64,000 bases of DNA from CAVQKZ01 sp963837325 (lineage in GTDB: Bacteria > Actinomycetota > Actinomycetes > Mycobacteriales > Jatrophihabitantaceae). The notes beneath the pieces were generated by a model, which worked only from the letters and a program-made list of their open reading frames with translations, searched no databases and was not told the DNA's origin. The stretch covers positions 620,001-684,000 of the forward strand of contig CAWIMV010000002.1 in the NCBI GenBank assembly GCA_963837325.1, written 5' to 3'. Positions 16,156-24,682 of the stretch are shown here, piece by piece. A program made the position numbers and the translations under genes. How positions within the stretch are numbered: position 1 is the stretch's first letter; each line of letters starts with the position of its first letter.

Positions 16156-18471
16156 ATGAAGTTCTCCGACGGCTTCTGGCACATGCGCACGGGCGTGGAC
16201 GCCCGCTATGCCGCCGAGGTCTACGACATCACGCAGCGGCAGGACGGCTTGGTCGTCACCGCGCCGACCAAGGTGGTCACCCGCCGCGGCGACACCCTCA
16301 ACCTGCCGGTTCTCACCGTCAGCGTGTCCGCCCCCATCGAGAATGTGCTGCGGGTGCGCATAACCCACCACGGCGGGGGACGGGAGCCGGTGCGGTTCGA
16401 CGTGGCCCGGGACTTCGCCGGTGGCCAGGTGAAGGTCGACGACACCGGCGGCCACATCACGAGCGGCAGCCTCGAGGCGCACATCCGCGGTGGTAGTCCG
16501 TGGAACCTGACCTTCACCGGGGCCGGCCAGGTGCTGACCGCCAGTGGCCACCGATCGGTCGGGCTGATGCGCGTCGCTCCCGATGCGGCCGTCGACGGCG
16601 GCCCGGCCGGCCTGCGGAGCAAGGACGCGACGACCACCTACCTGCACGAGCAACTCCAGCTCGGTGTGGGCGAAGCGGTCTTCGGCCTCGGTGAGCGCTT
16701 CGGGCCACTCGCCAAGAACGGCCAGACGGTCGACATCTGGAACTCCGACGGCGGTACGTCGAGCGAGCAGGCGTACAAGAACGTGCCGTTCTACCTGACC
16801 AACCGGGGCTACGGCATCCTCGTCAACGACCCCGGCCACGTGTCGTTCGAGGTCGGCTCCGAAGCGGTGGAGCGGGTTCAGTTCTCGGTCGAAGGCGAGA
16901 CGCTGGAGTACTTCGTCATCTACGGGCCCGAGCCGAAGGCGGTGTTGGAGAGGTACACCGCCCTGACCGGACGCCCGGTGACCGTGCCGGCCTGGTCCTA
17001 CGGCCTGTGGCTCTCGACCAGCTTCACCACCGACTATGACGAGCAGACCGTCGCGTCCTTCGTCGACGCCATGGCGCAGCGTGACCTGCCCATCTCGGTG
17101 TTCCATTTCGACTGCTTCTGGATGCGCGAGTTCCAGTGGTGCGACCTCGAGTGGGACCCGCGCGTTTTCCCCGACCCGGACGGGATGCTCTCGCGGCTCC
17201 GGGAGCGGGGGTTGCGGATATGTGTATGGATCAACCCCTACATCGCGCAGAACTCCGCGCTGTTCGCCGAGGGAATGGCCGCCGGCTACCTGGTCACCCG
17301 ACCCGACGGGACGGTTTGGCAGACCGACCGGTGGCAAGCCGGAATGGGCTATGTCGACTTCACCAATCCGGACGCGACCCGCTGGTACCAGGACAAGCTG
17401 CGCCGCCTCATCGACCAGGGTGTCGACTGCTTCAAGACCGACTTCGGCGAACGCATCCCGGTGGACGTGGTCTACCACGACGGCGCCGACCCGCACCGGA
17501 TGCACAACTACTACGCGCTGCTGTACAACCGTGCGGTGTTCGAGGTCCTGGAGGAAGCACGCGGCCGGAGCGATGCCGTGCTGTTCGCCCGGTCGACGAC
17601 CGCGGGTGGGCAGAGCCTGCCGGTGCACTGGGGTGGGGACTCGACCTCGACGTACGCGTCCATGGCCGAGACGCTGCGCGGTGGGCTGTCGCTCGCGTTC
17701 AGCGGTTTCGCGTTCTGGAGCCATGACATCGGCGGATTCGAGGGGACACCGGACGCCGGCGTGTTCAAGCGTTGGACCCAATTCGGCCTGCTCAGTTCAC
17801 ACAGCCGCCTGCACGGCAGCGACTCGTACCGGGTCCCCTGGATGTTCGACGAGGAGGCCGTGGAAGTCACCCGGCGTTTCACCAAGCTGAAGCTGGCGCT
17901 GATGCCGTATCTGTACGCGGCCGGCGTCGAGGCCGCCCGCACCGGCGTGCCGATGATGCGGCCGATGCTGCTCGAGTTCCCGGACGACCCGGCCGTGACC
18001 TACCTCGACCAGCAGTACCTGCTCGGCGCGGAACTGCTCGTCGCGCCGGTCTTCGACGCCGACGGGGAAGTCCGTTTCTACCTGCCGCCGGGACAGTGGA
18101 CCCATTACCTCAGCGGCGATGAGGTAGCCGGCGGAGGATGGCGCAGCGAGCGGCACGGGTTCGACTCCCTGCCGCTGTACGTGCGCCCGGGAGCGGTCAT
18201 CCCGGTGAGCACGCGCGACGACCGGCCGGACCACGACTACCTCGACAGCCTGATCCTCGACGTCTTCCCGGCCGAGGACGACGTTCGGACAGTCACGGTG
18301 ACCGCACCGGACGGCACGAGCGCCGAGTTTGTGGTGACGGTCAGCGGAGGCGGCGTCGCGGCCCGTGGGCCCGCGGACCGGCGGTGGGGGCTACGCCGGA
18401 GCGGCCGGGGCGAGGTGATCGCGGCGCGTGACGGCGCCGCGCACTTCCCGCCGTCCTCGTCGTCGGCCTAG
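16156..18471 (+). CDS. Alpha-xylosidase, glycoside hydrolase family 31 (YicI-like)
   Basis: A 771-residue cytoplasmic enzyme with no signal peptide. The GH31 barrel carries the nucleophile Asp429 in CFKTDFGERIP and the acid/base Asp495 in HWGGDSTSTYASM, as in Escherichia coli YicI. The FDCFWM and WINPYIAQ segments are also alpha-xylosidase-like. It should release alpha-linked xylose from imported oligosaccharides such as isoprimeverose from xyloglucan. With the secreted GH3 enzyme, this gives an outside-trim, import, inside-trim scheme. The last 35 residues are divergent and Ala/Gly/Arg-rich. Confidence 0.92.
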   Translation: MKFSDGFWHMRTGVDARYAAEVYDITQRQDGLVVTAPTKVVTRRGDTLNLPVLTVSVSAPIENVLRVRITHHGGGREPVRFDVARDFAGGQVKVDDTGGHITSGSLEAHIRGGSPWNLTFTGAGQVLTASGHRSVGLMRVAPDAAVDGGPAGLRSKDATTTYLHEQLQLGVGEAVFGLGERFGPLAKNGQTVDIWNSDGGTSSEQAYKNVPFYLTNRGYGILVNDPGHVSFEVGSEAVERVQFSVEGETLEYFVIYGPEPKAVLERYTALTGRPVTVPAWSYGLWLSTSFTTDYDEQTVASFVDAMAQRDLPISVFHFDCFWMREFQWCDLEWDPRVFPDPDGMLSRLRERGLRICVWINPYIAQNSALFAEGMAAGYLVTRPDGTVWQTDRWQAGMGYVDFTNPDATRWYQDKLRRLIDQGVDCFKTDFGERIPVDVVYHDGADPHRMHNYYALLYNRAVFEVLEEARGRSDAVLFARSTTAGGQSLPVHWGGDSTSTYASMAETLRGGLSLAFSGFAFWSHDIGGFEGTPDAGVFKRWTQFGLLSSHSRLHGSDSYRVPWMFDEEAVEVTRRFTKLKLALMPYLYAAGVEAARTGVPMMRPMLLEFPDDPAVTYLDQQYLLGAELLVAPVFDADGEVRFYLPPGQWTHYLSGDEVAGGGWRSERHGFDSLPLYVRPGAVIPVSTRDDRPDHDYLDSLILDVFPAEDDVRTVTVTAPDGTSAEFVVTVSGGGVAARGPADRRWGLRRSGRGEVIAARDGAAHFPPSSSSA

Positions 18472-18487
18472 GCACCATGATGACGGC

Positions 18488-19429
18488 ATGCGACCCTTCC
18501 ATTTCCTCGCTGACGTCCACGAGATCGTCGACGGCCCCGAGCTCGCGGCCCGCGCCAGGCGAGCAGAGCACCTGGGCTATCACGCGCTGGTGCTGCCGGA
18601 TCATCTGATCGGGCAACTGTCGCCGGCGGTGACGATGGCGACGGTCGCGGCCGCGACCTCGACCCTGCGGATCTCGGCGTTCGTGCTGAACAACGACCTG
18701 CGCCATCCGGCCGTGCTCGCCCAAGATCTGGCCAGCATCGACGTGCTGTCCGGCGGCCGGTTGGACGTCGCGATCGGTGCCGGCTGGAACAAGCCGGAGT
18801 ACGACGCGATCGGTCTGCCGTTCGACCCGACACCGGTCCGGCAGGCCCGGCTGGCCGAGTCCATCACCGTGCTCAAAGGGTTGTTCGAGGGCTCGCCGTT
18901 CAGCTTCGCCGGTGAGCACTACACGATCACCGACTACGCCGCCGAGCCGGTCGCGGTGCAACGCCCACATCCCCCGTTCTTCATCGGCGGCGGCGGCCGG
19001 CGCACGCTGAGTCTGGCCGGTCGGGAAGCGGACATCGTCGGCCTGGCCCCTCGCATCCAGCGCAACGGCGCAGTCGACGCCGCGTCGCTGACGCTGGCGG
19101 CCACCCGAGAGAAGATCGACTGGGTGCGCGACGCCGCCGGTGACCGTTTCGACTCGTTGGAGTTCAACATCTATCCCTCGACCTGGCCGGTGACCGTCAC
19201 CGACGACCTTCGAGGCGAGGCCCGCCGGGTGATTGACAGCCTGCGTTCGCGGACGGGCATCGAGCTCACCGAGAACGAGGTGATCGACTCGCCGCACCTG
19301 TTCATCGGATCCGTCGACCGGCTCGTGGAGAAGTTCCTGCAACTGCGAGCCGAACTCGGCATTTCATCGGTGCTGCTCGGCGAGCTCGACGAACTCACAC
19401 CGGTGCTCGAGCGGCTCGGCGGCGGCTGA
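18488..19429 (+). CDS. LLM-class F420-dependent oxidoreductase
   Basis: A 313-residue TIM-barrel enzyme of the luciferase-like monooxygenase class, in the actinobacterial F420-dependent subgroup (TIGR03621-like). Visible signatures are GYHALVLPDHL, ATSTLRISAFVLNND, HPAVLAQDLASIDVLSGGR and LDVAIGAGW. The start ATG 18488, 16 bp after the alpha-xylosidase stop, gives the family N-terminus MRPFHFLADV. It probably catalyses hydride transfer between F420H2 or FMNH2 and an unknown substrate. Whether it belongs functionally with the xyloside operon is unclear. Confidence 0.88.
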   Translation: MRPFHFLADVHEIVDGPELAARARRAEHLGYHALVLPDHLIGQLSPAVTMATVAAATSTLRISAFVLNNDLRHPAVLAQDLASIDVLSGGRLDVAIGAGWNKPEYDAIGLPFDPTPVRQARLAESITVLKGLFEGSPFSFAGEHYTITDYAAEPVAVQRPHPPFFIGGGGRRTLSLAGREADIVGLAPRIQRNGAVDAASLTLAATREKIDWVRDAAGDRFDSLEFNIYPSTWPVTVTDDLRGEARRVIDSLRSRTGIELTENEVIDSPHLFIGSVDRLVEKFLQLRAELGISSVLLGELDELTPVLERLGGG

Positions 19430-19495
19430 CCGTCGACCCTGGATAGCTCACGATTGCCGCAGCAATCTGCTGGACGAGGTTGACATCGTCAACGC

Positions 19496-20248
19496 ATGAG
19501 ACAAGAAGACGTGTGGGACGTCGACACCGCGCAGAGTTACGACACTCCCGGCGCCGGCATGTTCGCGCCTGAGGCGCTTGGCCCGACCGTCGACCGCCTC
19601 GCCGAGCTAGCCGGCAACGGTCGAGCGCTCGAATTCGCGATCGGAACCGGTCGGGTTGCCATTCCGTTGGCCGAGCGCGGCGTCCCCGTTGCCGGTATCG
19701 AGCTCTCCCGGCCGATGGTCGAGCAGTTGCGCACCAAGGCGAACGAGGCGGCAATTCCGGTGGTTGTCGGCGACATGGCCACCAACCGCGCACCGGGCGA
19801 TTTCTCGCTCGTCTACCTCGTTTACAACACGATCTCCAACCTGCTGACCCAGGCTGAACAAGTCGCATGCTTCCGCAATGCCGCCAGCCATCTCGGGCCG
19901 GGCGGTCGCTTCGTCATCGAGCTGGAGGTCCCCGACCTGCGGAAGCTTCCACCTGGGCAGCAGGCCGTTGTGTGGCACTACGAGACTGGATACATCGGCT
20001 TGGACACGTACGACGTCCTGCACCAGCAGCTCGTCTCGCACCATTTCCGATTCGACGAGGGGAAGCGGGCCGAGCTCTTCCGAAGCGCGCATCGCTATAT
20101 CTGGCCGGCCGAACTCGACCTGATGGCGCAACTCGCCGGGTTCGAGTTGGAGGCCAGACACGCGGACTGGTCGGGCAGCGAGTTCACCGCCGAGTCCCGC
20201 TCCCACGTTTCGGTCTACCGCCTGCCGGACGGGTCCGAGGCGAGCTGA
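19496..20248 (+). CDS. Class I SAM-dependent methyltransferase
   Basis: A 250-residue Rossmann-fold methyltransferase. Motif I is ALEFAIGTGRVAIPLAERG, followed by the acidic residue of AGIELSRPMVEQL and by VVGDMATNR, then FSLVYLVYNTISNLL. The N-terminal YDTPGAGMFAPEALGPTVDRLAELA is typical of actinobacterial small-molecule methyltransferases of unknown substrate. It follows the LLM gene by 66 bp and may be read with it. Confidence 0.87.
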   Translation: MRQEDVWDVDTAQSYDTPGAGMFAPEALGPTVDRLAELAGNGRALEFAIGTGRVAIPLAERGVPVAGIELSRPMVEQLRTKANEAAIPVVVGDMATNRAPGDFSLVYLVYNTISNLLTQAEQVACFRNAASHLGPGGRFVIELEVPDLRKLPPGQQAVVWHYETGYIGLDTYDVLHQQLVSHHFRFDEGKRAELFRSAHRYIWPAELDLMAQLAGFELEARHADWSGSEFTAESRSHVSVYRLPDGSEAS

Positions 20249-20369
20249 CCCGACCGTCCTCGGACCAGGCTCACGATCAGTCCGGCTGCACGTCGGACGC
20301 GACCCGCGAGGTAGCGCGCCAGGCTCCTTCCAGGACGCGTCCGCACGGTGCCGTCACTCACCCGCCCAT

Positions 20370-20564
20370 TTATGCCGTCCAGCGGAAGGTGGCCAGCACC
20401 GAGGCAATGACTTCCGGGTTGGTTGCGGCGTTCTTCTTCAGGAGCACGAAGTCGAGGCCGACGTCGCGCCCGCGGCAGACGGTGGTGACCACGTCGTACT
20501 CTCGCGGCTCGGCCGGCACCGAGTAGTGGATGTGGAAGGCCGGGATGCCGGTCAGCCAGCGCAA
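20370..20564 (-). pseudogene. Possible small gene or 3' remnant (64 codons)
   Basis: Within the 359-bp gap between the methyltransferase and dnaB, a minus-strand frame of 64 codons (TTG start at 20564, TAA at 20370) has nearly every third base G or C, like real genes here. It would encode a soluble beta-rich segment with EYDVVTTVCRGRDVGLDFVL and ending in VLATFRWTA. The tail resembles C-termini of small secreted or lipid-anchored proteins, but no N-terminus or RBS is present. It may be a decayed C-terminal fragment. The rest of the gap shows nothing recognisable. Confidence 0.35.
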
Positions 20565-20607
20565 CGCCTGGGGAACGCGTTCACGGCTTTGGCCGACGGC
20601 GGCAAGC

Positions 20608-23490
20608 TCAGCTGGGCATGTCGGCGAAGCGACTGTAGCGGCCTTGGAACGCGACCGCGATCGTGGCCGTCGGGCCGTTGCGGTGTTTGGCGATGATCAG
20701 GTCGGCCTCGCCGGCGCGTTCGGTCTCCGGCTCGTACAGGTCGGGCCGGTGCACGAGCAGCACCATGTCGGAGTCCTGCTCGATCGAGCCGGACTCGCGC
20801 AGGTCGGCCAGCATCGGTTTCTTGTCGGTGCGCTGCTCGGGACCGCGGTTGAGCTGCGACAGCGCGACCACAGGCACGTCGAGTTCCTTGGCCAGCAGCT
20901 TGATCGCGCGGGAGAACTCGCTGACCTCCTGCTGCCGTGACTCCACCCGCTTGCCGCTGGTCATCAACTGCAGGTAGTCGATCACGATCAGTTGGATGTC
21001 CTGGCGTTGCCGCAGCCGGCGCGCCTTCGAGCGGATCTCCATCATCGTCAGGTTGGGCGAGTCGTCGATGTAGAGCGGCGCCTCGGCCAGCTCGCTGGAG
21101 CGGCGGGCCAGGCGCGTCCAGTCCTGGTCGCTCATGTGTCCGGAGCGCATGTTCTGCAGCGCCACCCCGGCCTCGGCCGAGAACAGCCGCATCATGATCT
21201 CGAGCTTGCCCATCTCGAGCGAGAAGATGACGGTGGCCTTGCCGTTCTTGACCGCAGCTGACCGCGCGATATCCAAGGCGAGCGTCGAGTTGTGGGTCGG
21301 GATCATGGTCGGTCCGGCCAGGTACATGTGGTCGTCGTTGTCGACCTGGACGCACCGCACCGGCACCGAGGCGACCGGACGGGCATCGAGGATGTAGCGG
21401 GCGCGGGTTCCGGATCGGATGGCTGACACCTGCCGATTGGCCTTGCGATCGAGACCGAAGACCCGATCAGCGGTGGTGAACGCAACGGTGAAGCAGGTTG
21501 ACGACTTCGGGGTGCGCCCAGGCACTGGCTTCGAGCGGAGTGTGGCCCGGTACCCGAGGCTGACGGCGAGCTCGCGAACGTCGTGTGCCAGCCGAGAACT
21601 GGTAACCCCAAACTCGACTGAGCCGCTCGCGGTTGCGTGGCCGTCGGTGTCGAGCAGGCCGGCGAGCAGCGCACGTCGTTGGGTCTCGCTGGACCGCAGG
21701 TATTGCTGCGGAATGTGCTTGTTGCCAAGGACGCCGACCGTCCGCAGCAGCGCCTGCACCGTTCCCCGCTGAGCGTGGCAGTTCGTGCATCGCCGCCAGC
21801 CGAACACCCGCTCGCCGCAGTCGGGGCAGGTCGGCGCGGCCGGCGGAGGGGAAAACGCCTTCACCCTGCCACCGCACGATTTGCCGCACGTGCGCACCTG
21901 CGGCAACGCCGGCCGGAACAGCGCCCCGCACACCTCACAGTTGCGCACGGCAATCTCAGGCTGAGGCAGTTGGAGTCCGTACCTGAGGGCCGCCGCCGTG
22001 GGACGGACGACGATGCCTGTCGCTCGAATGTTGTCAAGGATCTGCTCGTCGGCGCACGTGAGCGTCGCCGAGTCGCTCGTACCGTCACCGAGCCAACAAC
22101 CAAGGACGTACGGAGGGAGCGGCAGCACGGCTTCGGGCAGCGCGAGCGGCGCTGCGCATGAGATTGCATGGTTGAGCCGACGATCGGCTGTTTCACATCG
22201 CAGCGTCGCGGCGATCTGCGCGGTGGTCACGGTGGTTGGCCCTTCGACCGGCCGCGACGCGTTCAGCGGGCGGCACACTCGCTCGGCGACCGCGTTGCTC
22301 AGCGCGCGCCGCGAGTACACCGGCGTACGCCACATGTACGAACGGGACTGTCGGCGGTAGGACCGGTACTCGCGAGTCACCGAGCCAATCCGCCAGGCCT
22401 CCTTCTGAACCGCGAGCCGGAAGTCCGCCCCGATCTCGGCAATGAACTCGCTCACGCTTACGAGCTCATCGGGTTGTTCGGTGTACCGGTTCGCCAGAAG
22501 AGTCGCCCGTTGCCGACACATCGTTGACAGGGTCCAGCGCGATGCCAAACGCTGAGCGGGTGCTCGCCTTGCTGCGCGGGTAGAGGTGCGCCACTGGTGC
22601 TCGGCGTCGGCGGTGATCACGGTGCCGTCGGAGAACTCGACTTCGAAGCACGGACGTCCGGACATGACCTCGGTTGCCGCAACAACTCGCGTGGGCTTCC
22701 CATCGGCACCGAGCAGCAGCTCGCCAACCTGGACGGCACCCATCGTCGTCCAGCCGGTTGGCGTGGGAAGCGGGGTGTCGAGGGCCAGGGCCTTACCCGA
22801 GCCAGGCCGGCCGGCCACCGTGATCATCTGGCCCGGGTGCAGCCCGTTGGTGATCTCGTCGAGCTGGTGGAAGCCGGTGGGGATGCCGGTGCCGATGCCA
22901 CCGGTGGAGGAGATCTTGTCGATCTCGTCGAGCGTGCTCTGCAGCAACGACTCGATGTGGACGTAGTCCTCGCTGGTGCGTCGCTCGGTGACGTCGTAGA
23001 TCTCGGCCTGGGCCCGGTCGACGACGTCGTCGACGCTACCGACGATGTTCTCCGAACCGGACGCGGTGTCGTAGCCCATCTGCACGATGCGGGTGCCGGC
23101 GGTGACCAGCCGGCGCAGCGTGGCCCGCTCGGCGACGATCTGGGCGTAGTAGCCGGCGTTGGCCGCAGTGGGCACGGTGTTGACCAGCGTGTGCAGGTAG
23201 TTCGCGCCGCCCACCCGCACCAGCTGGCCGGCGCGGGTCAGCTCGGCCGACACGGTGATCGGGTCGGCCGGCTCGCCCCGCCCGTAGAGGTCGAGGACGG
23301 CGTCGAATACCAGTTGGTGCGCCGGGCGGTAGAAGTCGCCGGGCCGGACCAGTTCGATCGCGTCGGCGATAGCGTCCTTGCTCAGCATCATCGCGCCCAG
23401 CACGGACTGCTCGGCCTCGACGGCCTGCGGCGGGGTGCGGTCGTACTCGGTTGGCCCGGAAGCCCCGCGCGATTCGCCGACGAGCGTCAC
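20608..23490 (-). CDS. dnaB: Replicative DNA helicase DnaB containing an intein
   Basis: A 960-residue precursor. The N-extein (233 residues) has the DnaB N-terminal domain (PPQAVEAEQSVLGAMM) and the linker, and ends in the P-loop GRPGSGK. The C-extein (226 residues) resumes with STLALDIARSAAV and carries VIFSLEMGK, LIVIDYLQLM and the arginine-finger region AKHRNGPT. Splicing would give a 459-residue hexameric helicase that unwinds DNA at the fork. Without splicing the Walker A motif is split, so activity must depend on excision. Start GTG 23490 has GGGAGG upstream; longer frames run into the DnaA-box region. It is the last gene of the rpsF-ssb-rpsR-rplI-dnaB order but is separated from rplI by a terminator. 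Confidence 0.95.
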   Translation of the reverse strand: MTLVGESRGASGPTEYDRTPPQAVEAEQSVLGAMMLSKDAIADAIELVRPGDFYRPAHQLVFDAVLDLYGRGEPADPITVSAELTRAGQLVRVGGANYLHTLVNTVPTAANAGYYAQIVAERATLRRLVTAGTRIVQMGYDTASGSENIVGSVDDVVDRAQAEIYDVTERRTSEDYVHIESLLQSTLDEIDKISSTGGIGTGIPTGFHQLDEITNGLHPGQMITVAGRPGSGKALALDTPLPTPTGWTTMGAVQVGELLLGADGKPTRVVAATEVMSGRPCFEVEFSDGTVITADAEHQWRTSTRAARRAPAQRLASRWTLSTMCRQRATLLANRYTEQPDELVSVSEFIAEIGADFRLAVQKEAWRIGSVTREYRSYRRQSRSYMWRTPVYSRRALSNAVAERVCRPLNASRPVEGPTTVTTAQIAATLRCETADRRLNHAISCAAPLALPEAVLPLPPYVLGCWLGDGTSDSATLTCADEQILDNIRATGIVVRPTAAALRYGLQLPQPEIAVRNCEVCGALFRPALPQVRTCGKSCGGRVKAFSPPPAAPTCPDCGERVFGWRRCTNCHAQRGTVQALLRTVGVLGNKHIPQQYLRSSETQRRALLAGLLDTDGHATASGSVEFGVTSSRLAHDVRELAVSLGYRATLRSKPVPGRTPKSSTCFTVAFTTADRVFGLDRKANRQVSAIRSGTRARYILDARPVASVPVRCVQVDNDDHMYLAGPTMIPTHNSTLALDIARSAAVKNGKATVIFSLEMGKLEIMMRLFSAEAGVALQNMRSGHMSDQDWTRLARRSSELAEAPLYIDDSPNLTMMEIRSKARRLRQRQDIQLIVIDYLQLMTSGKRVESRQQEVSEFSRAIKLLAKELDVPVVALSQLNRGPEQRTDKKPMLADLRESGSIEQDSDMVLLVHRPDLYEPETERAGEADLIIAKHRNGPTATIAVAFQGRYSRFADMPS
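21289..22791 (-). other. Class 3 DnaB intein with LAGLIDADG and zinc-ribbon motifs
   Basis: A 501-residue intein inserted exactly between GSGK and STLALD. Its first residue is Ala, not Cys or Ser. Trp67 (in TADAEHQW), Cys480 (in VPVRCVQVD) and Thr499 (in IPTHN) form the Trp-Cys-Thr set that defines class 3 inteins, described for the mycobacteriophage Bethlehem DnaB intein, where the internal Cys makes the first thioester. It ends His500-Asn501 before Ser+1. Homing-endonuclease motifs are VLGCWLGDGTS (block C) and LLAGLLDTDG (375-384). Between them are two four-cysteine sets: C285, C288, C302, C306 and C322, C325, C335, C338. Both LAGLIDADG acidic residues appear intact, so homing may still be active. 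Confidence 0.88.
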
Positions 23491-23650
23491 CGGTTGCCAT
23501 CCTCCCGAACCTCGTCCGAACAGTTTCGCACGCACAAACGAATACCGGACGCCACCGACACTTTCGTCGGCGCGTCCAGTAGGAGTCTTGGCGGCGTTGA
23601 TCACGCTAGGACCGCCGAGCCGCCTCGGCAACACCGGCTGTGCACACAAG

Positions 23651-23779
23651 TGTGGACAAGCCTGTGGGAATCGCCGCAACGGCTGTAGACGACCGGTGGG
23701 CGACGGGTGTGGATAACCGAGCACCAGGCGCGGCAGGGCCGGAAACTGCTGGGCCAGCTCGTCCACGTCCTGTGGATAA
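23651..23779 (-). promoter_or_regulatory. Cluster of DnaA boxes upstream of dnaB
   Basis: Three 9-mers in the same orientation on the minus strand: TTATCCACA at 23771-23779 and 23708-23716 (both perfect consensus) and TTGTCCACA at 23651-23659. A weaker relative (TGTGGGAAT) lies at 23664-23672. They sit 160-290 bp before the dnaB start, in the control region after the rplI terminator. The remainder of 23491-23852 shows no gene. DnaA binding here could couple dnaB expression to initiation. Confidence 0.7.
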
Positions 23780-23852
23780 AAGAAAGTTGATCGGTTAATT
23801 CGAGGTGGCGTGCTCCCCGACGCCCGGCAACGACTGCATAACGGACAAACGT

Positions 23853-23891
23853 CGAACCGGCGGTCGTCCACAAGGGACGACCGCCGGTTCG
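23853..23891 (-). terminator. Terminator between rplI and dnaB
   Basis: A perfect 17-bp stem: CGAACCGGCGGTCGTCC (23853-23869) and its complement (23875-23891), with a 5-base loop, 13 bp after the rplI stop codon. A moderately T-rich ACGTTTGTCCGTT follows on the minus strand. It should end most rpsF-operon transcripts and leave dnaB to its own promoter. Confidence 0.8.
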
Positions 23892-23904
23892 GGGTGAGCG
23901 CGGG

Positions 23905-24351
23905 TCAGACGGCCGTGACGGTGACCGGCAGGGAGGCGACCACGTCGGGGTGCAGTTCGACAGTGACGGTGTGCGCGCCGAGCGTCTTGATGTGGCCGGG
24001 CAGGTGGATGCGCTTCTTGTCCAACAGCGGCCCACCGGCGCTCTTGACCGCGTCCGCGATATCGGCCGTGGTGACCGAGCCGAACAAGCGGCCATCCTTG
24101 CCGGCGCGCGCGTCGAGTGTCACGGCCAGCTTCTCCAGATCGGCCTTGATCTCGCGGGCGTGACCCAGGTCGCGAATCTCGCGGGCGTCGCGCGCCCGCC
24201 GGATCTGCACGATCTGCTTCTCGGCGCCCTTGCTCCAGGTGATGGCCGCGCCGCGCGGCACGAGAAAGTTCCGACCGTAGCCGTCGGCCACCTCGACGAT
24301 GTCGCCGGCCAGGCCCAGACCGGCTACCTCGCGGGTAAGGATGAGTTTCAC
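23905..24351 (-). CDS. rplI: 50S ribosomal protein L9
   Basis: A 148-residue L9. The N-terminal rRNA-binding domain is MKLILTREVAGLGLAGDIVEVADGYGRNFL in family order, followed by the long connecting helix (KQIVQIRRARDAREI...) and the C-terminal domain with GKDGRLFGSVTTADIADAV. It is of normal length. Start is GTG at 24351, 17 bp after rpsR. It is fourth in the rpsF-ssb-rpsR-rplI operon. Confidence 0.98.
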   Translation of the reverse strand: MKLILTREVAGLGLAGDIVEVADGYGRNFLVPRGAAITWSKGAEKQIVQIRRARDAREIRDLGHAREIKADLEKLAVTLDARAGKDGRLFGSVTTADIADAVKSAGGPLLDKKRIHLPGHIKTLGAHTVTVELHPDVVASLPVTVTAV

Positions 24352-24368
24352 GTGGTTCTCGCTTCCGG

Positions 24369-24605
24369 TCAGCGTGCGGTCGAGGTGTAGGGGAGCAGGG
24401 CCATCTCGCGGGCGTTCTTGATCGCCTTGGCAATCTGGCGCTGCTGCTGCGAGCTCACCCCGGTGACCCGCCGGGCCCGGATCTTGCCGCGGTCGGAAAT
24501 GAACTTGCGTAGCAGGTTGGTGTCCTTGTAGTCGATGTAGTCGATCTTGGCTGCGAGCAGCGGATTCGACTTCTTCTTCGGCTTGCGAATCGGTGGCTTG
24601 GCCAT
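24369..24605 (-). CDS. rpsR: 30S ribosomal protein S18
   Basis: A 78-residue S18 with the family core IDYIDYKDTNLLRKFISDRG, RARRVTGVSSQQQRQIAKAI and the end MALLPY. It forms a heterodimer with S6 in the platform of the 30S subunit. ATG 24605 has GGAGATA upstream; a longer frame has no support. No zinc-binding cysteines are present, so this is the zinc-independent (C-minus) form; whether a C-plus paralogue exists elsewhere is unknown. Confidence 0.98.
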   Translation of the reverse strand: MAKPPIRKPKKKSNPLLAAKIDYIDYKDTNLLRKFISDRGKIRARRVTGVSSQQQRQIAKAIKNAREMALLPYTSTAR

Positions 24606-24682
24606 GTCAGATATCTCCGTCGGTAGCAATGGATCTTGATGCGCAGCGCGCCGCATGACGCACTGTGGGCATGAAGATCAAC

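Noticed and set aside
23491..23852. Chromosomal origin of replication (oriC)
   Set aside because: Only three DnaA boxes, no AT-rich unwinding region, and dnaA, dnaN and rpmH are absent. A regulatory cluster is more likely.
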